The notes under the pieces are model-generated. The model was not told where the DNA came from and did not search any database. It was given only the letters and a program-made list of their open reading frames with translations. This document shows positions 57,254-64,000 of a stretch of DNA of 64,000 bases, in pieces. A program made the position numbers and the translations under genes. Every line of letters begins with the position of its first letter. Within the stretch, counting starts at the first letter, position 1. Source of the stretch: Agrobacterium tumefaciens str. B6 (GTDB taxonomy: Bacteria; Pseudomonadota; Alphaproteobacteria; Rhizobiales; Rhizobiaceae); contig NZ_LMVK01000050.1 of the NCBI RefSeq assembly GCF_001541315.1, forward strand, positions 164,119 to 228,118. Reading direction: 5' to 3'.

Positions 57254-58363
57254 ATGAAACGGAAACTTGTTGTCACTGCAGCAGCAGTGCTGGCGCTGGC
57301 CGCGGGCGGAGCCGCGGCACTGCTGCTTCCGGCGCAGGCGCCCGAGGCAAAGGCGGCCGACCCCCGGACCTTGGCGCCATTGGTCAATCTCGCGACGGCC
57401 AGGCTTCCTGGCAATTCGAGCAGCAGCTTCACCGGAACCGTTGGTGCCCGGGTCCAGAGCAATCTCGGCTTTCGCGTTCCCGGCAAGATCGTTGAACGTT
57501 TTGTCGATGTCGGGGAGCAGGTAAGCGCTGGGCAGCCACTGATGAGGCTTGACGAGACTGATCTTCGCCTTGCTCTGACCGCCAAGCGAAACGCCGTCAT
57601 TGCGGCACAGGCGACGTTTGTCCAAGCGAAAGCCGATGAGAAACGCTTTGCCGTGCTGGTGAAGACCTCTGCTGCCTCGACGCAGCAATATGAACGATCG
57701 AAAGCCCTGCTGGATACGGCGACGGCACAGTTGGCCGCCGCTCAGGCCGACGCAGATGTCGCGGAAAACGAAGCAAAATATGCGGTTCTTGTCGCCGATG
57801 CAGATGGAACCATTGTCGAGACGCTCGGGGAGCCGGGCCAGGTGGTAACCGCCGGGCAGCCGGTTGTGCGGCTTGCGAAGTCTGGTCCGCGCGAAGCGAT
57901 TGTCTGGCTTCCCGAAACCATGCGTCCTGCCATTGGAGCTCAGGCTTCCGCATCTGTCTATGGCAGAAACAATGCGGAAAAGGCCAGGCTTCGCCAGATC
58001 TCCGATTCTGCCGATCAGCAGACCCGCACCTATGAAACGCGCTGGGTGCTTGAAGGGGGCGCTGCAAATGCGCCCCTGGGGGCGACCGTCACCATCGAAA
58101 TGGAGAACAGGGATGCGCAGAATCATGCCGAACTGCCGATAGGCGCGCTGTTGGATGACGGGACGCGGACAGGCGTCTGGGTGATCGATCAGCAATCGTC
58201 CCTCGTGAAGTTTCGTGATGTGAACGTGGAGCGGGTGAGCGAAGAGAATGTGGTCGTCACTAACGTCAAGCCGGGAGAAGAGGTCGTTGCGCTTGGCGCA
58301 CATCTTCTCAAGGACGGAGCGCAAGTTCGCACCAGCGTTGGGACAAAAGAGGCGGCAAACTGA
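57254..58363 (+). CDS. RND efflux periplasmic adaptor (membrane fusion protein)
   Basis: A 369-residue HlyD/AcrA-type protein. The N-terminal helix (LVVTAAAVLALAAGGAAALL) anchors it without a lipid-attachment cysteine; then come the lipoyl/barrel-sandwich halves (GARVQSNLGFRVPGKIVERF and ADADGTIVETLGEPGQVVTA), the hairpin between them, and the beta-barrel. AGGGG precedes the ATG at 57254. The stop overlaps the RND pump start (TGATG). Confidence 0.9.
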   Translation: MKRKLVVTAAAVLALAAGGAAALLLPAQAPEAKAADPRTLAPLVNLATARLPGNSSSSFTGTVGARVQSNLGFRVPGKIVERFVDVGEQVSAGQPLMRLDETDLRLALTAKRNAVIAAQATFVQAKADEKRFAVLVKTSAASTQQYERSKALLDTATAQLAAAQADADVAENEAKYAVLVADADGTIVETLGEPGQVVTAGQPVVRLAKSGPREAIVWLPETMRPAIGAQASASVYGRNNAEKARLRQISDSADQQTRTYETRWVLEGGAANAPLGATVTIEMENRDAQNHAELPIGALLDDGTRTGVWVIDQQSSLVKFRDVNVERVSEENVVVTNVKPGEEVVALGAHLLKDGAQVRTSVGTKEAAN

Positions 58364-61300
58364 TGAACCTCAATCTGTCCGCCCTTGCGGTTCGCGAACG
58401 CGCCGTTACGCTGTTCTTTATCGTCCTTCTGTCGCTTGCCGGCGTCTATGCCTTCGTCAAGCTGGGACGCGCTGAGGACCCCTCCTTTACCATCAAGACA
58501 TTGACGGTTACGACTGTCTGGCCGGGTGCAACCGCACGCGAGATGCAGGATCTCGTTGCCGAGCCGCTGGAGAAGCGTATTCAGGAATTGGCCTGGTACG
58601 ACCGGGTCGAGACAACGACGCGCCCCGGCTTTGCCTATCTTACCGTCACGCTCAAGGACAATACGCCGCCACACGCGGTCGCCGAAGAATTTTATCAGGC
58701 GCGTAAGAAGCTCGGCGATGAAGCCAGAAACCTGCCGCAGGGTGTTCTGGGACCATTCGTGAACGACGAATATTCCGACGTCAGCTTCGGCCTTTACGCT
58801 CTCAAGGCGAAGGGCATGCCGATGCGCGATCTCGTCCGGGAAGCCGAAAAGATCAGGCAGGACATGCTTCATGTTCCCGGCGTGAAGAAGATCAACATTC
58901 TCGGCGAACAGCCCGAGCAGATATTCGTAGAGTTCTCCTATGAGAAGCTCGCCACCCTCGGCATATCTTCTCAGGACATTGCCGCAGCTCTTCAACGGCG
59001 CAATACCGTTACGCCCGCTGGCTCGATAGATACCCAGGGTCCGCAGGTCTTCATTCGTCTCGACGGTGCCTATGACAGTATTCAGTCTATCGCTGATACG
59101 CCCATCGTCGCTTCCGGCCGTTCGTTGAAGCTTTCCGACATTGCTGAGGTACGCCGGGGTTATCAGGAGCCGGCAAGCTATGTCATCCGTCATGACGGCG
59201 AGCCGGCCATCATGCTCGGTGTTGTCATGCAGCAGGGGTGGAATGGCCTGGAGCTTGGCAAGGCTCTTGAGGAACGCTCCGGCCGGATCGCACAGTCGTT
59301 ACCCCTTGGCATAACACTGACGAAGGTCAGCGATCAGGCCGTCAACATTGACGCGGCGGTGGGTGAATTCATGGTGAAGTTCGCCATGGCCCTCGGCGTG
59401 GTGCTCTTCGTCAGCCTCATTGCGCTCGGTTGGCGGGTGGGCATCGTCGTGGCTCTGGCCGTTCCGCTGACGCTCGCTGTCGTCTTTCTCATCATGCTCG
59501 AGACGGGGCGCTTCTTTGACCGCATCACGCTCGGTGCATTGATCCTGGCACTTGGCCTGCTTGTCGATGACGCAATCATCGCCATCGAGGTGATGGTCGT
59601 GAAAATGGAAGAGGGCATGGACCGCATCAAGGCGGCCGCCTATGCATGGAGCCACACCGCTGCACCCATGCTGTCGGGCACGCTTGTGACCATTATCGGC
59701 CTGATGCCGGTCGGTTTTGCCGCCTCTGCGGCGGGTGAATATGCGGGCAACATCTTCTGGATCGTCGGTTTCGCACTGATTGTGTCCTGGTTCGTGGCGG
59801 TGATCTTTACGCCCTATCTCGGCGTGAAGCTGTTGCCCGATATCAAGCCGGTGGAAGGCGGGCATCACGCGATTTACGATACGCCGAACTACAGACGCCT
59901 GCGCGGTGCGATCGAATTCACCGTCAAGCACAAATTCCTGACCTGCGCCATTGTCGGCGTCGTCATGGCGCTCTCGGTCGTCGGGATGGGTGCGGTGAAG
60001 CAGCAGTTCTTCCCGACATCGGATCGTCCCGAAGTGCTGGTGGAAGTGCGCATGCCTGAAGGCACAAGCATCGAAACCACGACAGCTACGGTCAAAAAAC
60101 TTGAGGCCTGGTTGAAGCAGCAACCCGAAGCGAAGATAGCCACCAGCTACATCGGCCAGGGCGCCCCCCGCTTCTTCTTCGCCATGTCGCCCGAACTGCC
60201 CGATCCTGCCTTCGCGAAAATTGTTGTGCTGACATCTGACGCGCATGAGCGTGAGGTACTGAAACTGCGTCTGCGGGAAGCCATTGCGCAGGGGCTGGCG
60301 CCCGAGGCATTCGTCCGCGTGACGCAACTCGTCTTTGGCCCCTACACGCCATTCCCCGTCGAGTTTCGGATCAAAGGACCGGACGCCGAAGAACTGTACA
60401 AAATCTCCGAACAGGCCCTTGCCCTCATGAGCTCGGTACCTGACGTCAGAAATGCCAACCGTGATTGGGGTAGCCGCACACCCGTTGTCCGGTTCGTTCC
60501 TGATCAGGATCGCCTGAACCTCATAGGCATGTCGTCCGCCGAGGCTGCCCAGCAGATACAGCTCCTGCTGAGTGGTGTTCCCGTCACGCAAGTCCGTGAG
60601 AACATCCGAAACGTTCCTGTCGTGGCCAGAAGTGCGGGCGAAATCCGCCTCGATCCTGCCAGACTCGGGGACTTCTCGCTCGTGACGAGAGACGGTCGTG
60701 CGATCCCGCTCGATCAGATCGGCCACACGGAGGTGCGCTTCGAAGAGCCGATCCTCAAGCGTCGTGACAGAACGCCTGTGGTGACGGTCCGATCCGATAT
60801 TAACGAGGCGACACAACCACCGGAGGTCTCGCAACAGGTGATGACCGCTCTTCAGCCACTCGTTGCATCTCTGCCTGCTGGCTACACAATCGAGATGGGC
60901 GGCAATATCGAGGAGTCCCTCAAGGCGAATACTGCTCTGGTGAAGGTGTTCCCACTGATGATCGCAGCGACCCTGATCGTCATCATCCTTCAGGTACGCA
61001 GCCTGTCGACGATGACGATGGTGATGCTGACAGCACCGCTCGGTCTTGCAGGCGTCGTGCCGACCCTGATCCTGTTCAACCAGCCTTTCGGGTTTAACGC
61101 GATCCTGGGTCTTATCGGCCTGGCGGGCATCCTCATGCGCAACACGTTGATCCTCACCGAGCAGATCAAGGAGAACAAGGCTGCGGGTCTGGACGACTAT
61201 CATGCCGTGATTGAGGCTACGGTGCAGCGAACGAGGCCCGTCATCCTGACGGCGCTTGCCGCGGTCCTTGCCTTCATTCCCCTGACGCATTCGGTTTTCT

Positions 61301-61476
61301 GGGGTTCTATGGCCTACACGCTTATCGGCGGAACGGCGGTGGGCACGCTCATCATCCTGCTCTTCCTGCCGGCACTCTATGCTGCATGGTTCCGCGTCAA
61401 GCCGCCCAAGGCAGAAATGCATCCAACGGAGCACGGGAATATGGAAACAGCTCAACATTCGCTTGCTGCGGAATAG
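58363..61476 (+). CDS. RND multidrug efflux pump, inner-membrane component
   Basis: A 1037-residue AcrB/MexF-like antiporter with twelve membrane helices and two large periplasmic loops. The proton-relay aspartates in helix 4 are in LGLLVDDAIIAIE. The N-terminal helix is TLFFIVLLSLAGVYAFVKLG and the conserved FPTSDRPEVLVEVRMPEG segment opens the second half. It is coupled to the adaptor gene. No outer-membrane channel gene is in the window, so it would use a TolC-type channel encoded elsewhere. Confidence 0.93.
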   Translation: MNLNLSALAVRERAVTLFFIVLLSLAGVYAFVKLGRAEDPSFTIKTLTVTTVWPGATAREMQDLVAEPLEKRIQELAWYDRVETTTRPGFAYLTVTLKDNTPPHAVAEEFYQARKKLGDEARNLPQGVLGPFVNDEYSDVSFGLYALKAKGMPMRDLVREAEKIRQDMLHVPGVKKINILGEQPEQIFVEFSYEKLATLGISSQDIAAALQRRNTVTPAGSIDTQGPQVFIRLDGAYDSIQSIADTPIVASGRSLKLSDIAEVRRGYQEPASYVIRHDGEPAIMLGVVMQQGWNGLELGKALEERSGRIAQSLPLGITLTKVSDQAVNIDAAVGEFMVKFAMALGVVLFVSLIALGWRVGIVVALAVPLTLAVVFLIMLETGRFFDRITLGALILALGLLVDDAIIAIEVMVVKMEEGMDRIKAAAYAWSHTAAPMLSGTLVTIIGLMPVGFAASAAGEYAGNIFWIVGFALIVSWFVAVIFTPYLGVKLLPDIKPVEGGHHAIYDTPNYRRLRGAIEFTVKHKFLTCAIVGVVMALSVVGMGAVKQQFFPTSDRPEVLVEVRMPEGTSIETTTATVKKLEAWLKQQPEAKIATSYIGQGAPRFFFAMSPELPDPAFAKIVVLTSDAHEREVLKLRLREAIAQGLAPEAFVRVTQLVFGPYTPFPVEFRIKGPDAEELYKISEQALALMSSVPDVRNANRDWGSRTPVVRFVPDQDRLNLIGMSSAEAAQQIQLLLSGVPVTQVRENIRNVPVVARSAGEIRLDPARLGDFSLVTRDGRAIPLDQIGHTEVRFEEPILKRRDRTPVVTVRSDINEATQPPEVSQQVMTALQPLVASLPAGYTIEMGGNIEESLKANTALVKVFPLMIAATLIVIILQVRSLSTMTMVMLTAPLGLAGVVPTLILFNQPFGFNAILGLIGLAGILMRNTLILTEQIKENKAAGLDDYHAVIEATVQRTRPVILTALAAVLAFIPLTHSVFWGSMAYTLIGGTAVGTLIILLFLPALYAAWFRVKPPKAEMHPTEHGNMETAQHSLAAE

Positions 61477-61486
61477 CCAACCCGCA

Positions 61487-61513
61487 CCTCCGCAGCAGAT
61501 GATGCTGCGGAGG
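61487..61513 (+). terminator. Hairpin between the RND pump and GST genes
   Basis: CCTCCGCAGCA (61487-61497) and TGCTGCGGAGG (61503-61513) form a perfect 11-bp stem with a 5-base loop, 11 bp after the RND stop codon. No T-run follows, so it may be a processing or stability element that lowers expression of the downstream gene, or a weak terminator. Confidence 0.5.
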
Positions 61514-61610
61514 GGTCATACTGCTTTGGCGAGAGTGGCGTGTGTTTTGTGTGCCCACAGGGCCGTTTCGGAAGCCCCCCGCTTCAATCCTGCCAATGAG
61601 GAGTCTTTAC

Positions 61611-62198
61611 ATGAACCCCGTCGTATCCATTTTCAAACATCCTCCGGACGGGGGTAGAGGATATCACCGGGATATGCGCGTCAGGTGGGCTCTCGAGGAA
61701 GTCGGCCAGCCTTACACTCTACGGCACCTGACTTTTTCCGAGATGCGCCGCTCCGAATATCTGGGAATGCAGCCGTTCGGCCAGATGCCGGTCTACCAGG
61801 AGGGCGATCTCATTCTTTTCGAATCCGGTGCTATTGTGCTTCACATAGCACAGCGTTTCGCCAGCCTCCTTCCCGATGAAGCGAATGCGCGCTCGCGTTC
61901 CATCATGTGGATGTTTGCAGCGGTTAATACGATCGAACCCTGTATCGCCTCCGGCAGCGTGGGTCATCTCAGTCAGCGGCTCCAGCAACTGGGCGATACG
62001 CTTGGAGGGAAAGAGTGGCTTGAGGGGGCTCAGTTCAGCGCCGGTGATCTCATGATGGTGAGCGTACTGCGGCCGCTCAAGCACTCTGATATTCTGCTGG
62101 ATAGTCCTGGCTTGCAGGATTACGTTGAAAGAGGCGAGAAACGATCCGCGTTCCAGCGTGCGCTGGGCAATCCACCAGCGGACAGGCGAACGGCGTGA
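61611..62198 (+). CDS. Glutathione S-transferase-like protein
   Basis: A 195-residue protein with an N-terminal thioredoxin-like domain (MRVRWALEEVGQPYTLRHL, YLGMQPFGQMPVYQEGDLIL, FESGAIVLHIA) and a helical C-terminal domain ending FQRALGNPPADRRTA. The cis-proline and E-S-G residues that hold glutathione are present. GAGGAG precedes the ATG. It is 134 bp behind the RND pump and probably part of the same detoxification set. Confidence 0.85.
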   Translation: MNPVVSIFKHPPDGGRGYHRDMRVRWALEEVGQPYTLRHLTFSEMRRSEYLGMQPFGQMPVYQEGDLILFESGAIVLHIAQRFASLLPDEANARSRSIMWMFAAVNTIEPCIASGSVGHLSQRLQQLGDTLGGKEWLEGAQFSAGDLMMVSVLRPLKHSDILLDSPGLQDYVERGEKRSAFQRALGNPPADRRTA

Positions 62199-62355
62199 CT
62201 TGACGGCATAAGCATCCGTCACACCTGTCACTCCTCAGGCAAGAACCGCCGCATTAATTCGACCGATGTTTCCTGCGTCGAGACGACTCACCCCAAGTGT
62301 CGTGTGGGCTGACTATCTGCCTCCTCAGTTTCTGCAAATACGTTTTATTTCGCTT

Positions 62356-62393
62356 GCAATCTAACGCAATTATAGATTACATATGAAATCTAT
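62356..62393. promoter_or_regulatory. SDR control region with AATCTAA elements
   Basis: GCAATCTAA (62356-62364), TAGATT (62373-62378) and GAAATCTAT (62385-62393) lie in the AT-rich gap 40-75 bp before the SDR start codon. The first and second form an inverted repeat AATCTA/TAGATT with a 9-base spacer. The elements match those before the MATE/MarR and TetR/RND genes. Confidence 0.55.
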
Positions 62394-62431
62394 ATTGATT
62401 CCTAATCCAACGCTACTTTTGGAGAGCGTAG

Positions 62432-63244
62432 ATGTCGACAGACAAGATTGTTGTAGTGACCGGAGCATCCTCCGGCATAGGGCAGGCCACCGTGAGGTTG
62501 CTGTCACAGAACGGGTTCACGGTGTTTGCAGGATCGCGCAATCCGGACAAAAGTGGATCGGTTCCCGGTGTCGAGTACGGACGTCTCGATGTGGACAACG
62601 ACGAGTCGGTGAGGCAATTCGTCGATTGGGTTCTGTCCCGTTCAGGCCGGATTGATGTCGTGGTGAACAATGCAGGCGTCTCTCTTGTCGGGCCGGTCGA
62701 AAGCACGTCGAACGATGAGGCGAAGGCCCTTTTTGAAACCAATTTCTTTGGCCCACTGCGCATGATACGAGCGGTATTGCCCGCGATGCGGCAGCAGAAC
62801 TCCGGTCTGATCGTCAACGTCAGTTCGGTCCTCGGCTTCCTCCCCGCACCTTATATGGGCCTTTATGCCAGCAGCAAGCATGCCCTGGAGGGACTGTCTG
62901 AAACGCTTGACCATGAAGTTCGGCAATTCAACATTCGCTCCGTCCTGGTCGAGCCAACGTTCACGAGGACAAGTCTCGATGTCAATGCGAAACAGACGGA
63001 GACGCGTATCGACGATTACGCTCACCAATTTGCCAAATCCAATGAAGCCGTTCTTTCCGCCATTAAGACGGCAAGCAGTCCGCAGACCGTTGCTGCCGAA
63101 ATCATGGCAGCAATCACAGGTCCTCACAAAATGCGCAGACCGGTTGGAAAACAGGCCACGCTTCTGAGCCGCCTGAAGCGGTTTGTTCCAGCCAAGGCAT
63201 TGGATAGCGGAATCAGGAAGACGTTTGGGCTCGCCCGATCGTAA
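62432..63244 (+). CDS. Short-chain dehydrogenase/reductase
   Basis: A 270-residue classical SDR. Cofactor motif TGASSGIG (10-17), NNAG (79-82), and catalytic S131-S132, Y145 and K149 (YASSK) are all present. The C-terminal part (residues ~230-270) is basic and may contact a lipid or aromatic substrate. GGAGAG precedes the ATG. It is likely induced with the adjacent efflux and GST genes through a shared operator motif. Substrate unknown. Confidence 0.88.
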   Translation: MSTDKIVVVTGASSGIGQATVRLLSQNGFTVFAGSRNPDKSGSVPGVEYGRLDVDNDESVRQFVDWVLSRSGRIDVVVNNAGVSLVGPVESTSNDEAKALFETNFFGPLRMIRAVLPAMRQQNSGLIVNVSSVLGFLPAPYMGLYASSKHALEGLSETLDHEVRQFNIRSVLVEPTFTRTSLDVNAKQTETRIDDYAHQFAKSNEAVLSAIKTASSPQTVAAEIMAAITGPHKMRRPVGKQATLLSRLKRFVPAKALDSGIRKTFGLARS

Positions 63245-63257
63245 GCATTCGCGGATC

Positions 63258-63890
63258 TAGAGCAGATCCTGTTTAATCTGGGTCATATCCTGCGGCCTTG
63301 AAGTAGTTGGCGCATTCTGCCGTCGTGAAGCGGGGCATCAAGGCGCCCACCGCATCCCACAAAGCATCGATCTTTCGCTCCGCGCGAGCCCGCAACATGG
63401 CTTTCAATTTCGAGAATGCGTTCTCAATGGGATTGAAGTCAGGACTGTAGGGCGGCAGGAACATGAGTTTAGCGCCGGCGCGCTCGATGGCATCGCACAC
63501 ACCGGCTGTTTTGTGTGCCGGCAGATTATCCATCACCACGATGACCCCGGTCTGAAGGGTTGGCAGCAACACCTGCTCGACATATGCCAGGAAGACATTG
63601 CCGTTCATCGCCCTATCATAGACGAAGGGGGCAGTCATGCCCGTGAGGCGTAGAGCGCCTGTAAATGTCGTTGTTTTCCAATGGCCATGCGGCACGCCTG
63701 CTCGACAACGCTCACCTCGAATGGCACGCCCTCGCAGGCGCGCCATTTTAGTCGACAGACCGGTCTCGTCTATAAAGATCAGCTTCTCCGGATCGAGATC
63801 GAGCTGGCCATCAAACCAGGCTCGCCGGCGCTTCAAGACATCCGGTCGATCCTGCTCCAATGTATGTGCGGACTTATGGGATGGCCCGCC
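63258..63890 (-). mobile_element. IS630-family element, 5' end lost to an IS110 insertion
   Basis: The transposase frame (stop at 63273) covers the C-terminal DDE domain of an IS630 transposase. Asp in FIDETGLSTKMARLRGRAIR, Asp in VIVVMDNLPAHKTAGVCD and Glu in DFNPIENAFSKLKAMLR are intact. The frame can be traced up to about 63890 (GPSHKSAHTLEQDRPDV) but the N-terminal helix-turn-helix is absent, replaced by the start of an IS110 element. The other end, next to TAG at 63258, keeps GAGCAGATCCTG, a likely terminal repeat. It is not expected to transpose by itself. Confidence 0.85.
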
Positions 63891-63946
63891 CTTTCACCCA
63901 GCATCGAGTACAGTGCTGGCATTCGGAAAGCGAAAGGAACGAGCCA

Positions 63947-64000
63947 ATGTCTATTGCTATTCTTGGAATTGATCTGGGCAAGAACTCCTGCAGCGTGGTC
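63947..64000 (+). CDS. IS110-family transposase (partial, continues beyond window)
   Basis: The first 18 residues, MSIAILGIDLGKNSCSVV, match the opening of IS110 transposases, including the first Asp of the DEDD motif (GIDLGKNSC). AAAGGAAC precedes the ATG. The rest is outside the window. Its left end lies somewhere in 63876-63946, joined to the broken IS630 transposase. Confidence 0.75.
   Translation, partial: MSIAILGIDLGKNSCSVV

Noticed and set aside
59299..61458. 719-residue open frame on the minus strand
   Set aside because: It is the exact antisense of the RND pump, very rich in His, Arg and Asp as expected of antisense frames of GC-rich genes, with no family motif.
1..64000. CRISPR arrays, tRNA and rRNA genes
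   Set aside because: No regularly spaced repeats were seen, and no tRNA or rRNA signature was noticed on reading; a dedicated scan could still find a tRNA, but none is claimed.

Overview
The window looks like a chromosomal or large-replicon segment of a Rhizobiaceae bacterium, most likely Agrobacterium. It is GC-rich. It carries a D-psicose 3-epimerase whose sequence and catalytic numbering (E150, D183, H209, E244) match the characterised Agrobacterium tumefaciens enzyme, a rhizobial-type ehu/eut/doe ectoine cluster, a second short FtsZ, and many ABC uptake operons with adjacent LysR, LacI, AsnC or MocR regulators. No rRNA, tRNA or CRISPR array was seen.

Layout. 1-7.9 kb: a sugar operon behind a divergent LacI regulator (binding protein, double ATPase, two permeases, two xylose-isomerase-like epimerases around a P-loop sugar kinase). 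It is predicted to import a rare ketohexose such as D-psicose and feed it to D-fructose metabolism. 9.1-21.6 kb: an almost complete ectoine/5-hydroxyectoine utilisation locus: importer EhuABCD, EutB and EutC for the hydroxyl group, DoeA and DoeB for ring opening and deacetylation, MocR regulator EnuR, transaminase DoeD, dehydrogenase DoeC and the AsnC/Lrp regulator DoeX. eutA is absent. 21.6-23.1 kb: two curlin-repeat proteins around CsgH. 23.2-26.5 kb: a siderophore-interacting flavoprotein, an MFS exporter and a divergent LysR gene.

26.6-32.6 kb: an amino-acid-type ABC importer with an enolase-superfamily enzyme and a DadA-like oxidase, divergent from a LysR gene. 32.6-44.0 kb: mixed single genes: an Asp-nucleophile alpha/beta hydrolase, small secreted proteins, a BacA/SbmA-like ABC exporter, a DUF4242-cyclase fusion, a cupin, a DMT permease, and an ArsR/double-SRPBCC pair. 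44.0-50.4 kb: transglutaminase, cold-shock protein, small stress-type proteins, DUF72, a 36-residue membrane peptide, plus decayed EAL and catalase pieces.

50.4-64.0 kb looks accessory. It begins with a truncated, frameshifted IS110 transposase and ends with an IS630 fragment cut by the start of another IS110. Between them lie MATE/MarR, a FabF-like synthase with a short FtsZ and a small coiled-coil protein, TetR with an RND pump, a glutathione S-transferase and a short-chain dehydrogenase. Three of the promoter regions in this block share GAAATCTA and CAATCTAA elements, which suggests one common regulator.

Gene calls rest on reading the translated frames, motifs, ribosome-binding sites and gene spacing only; no database search was run.
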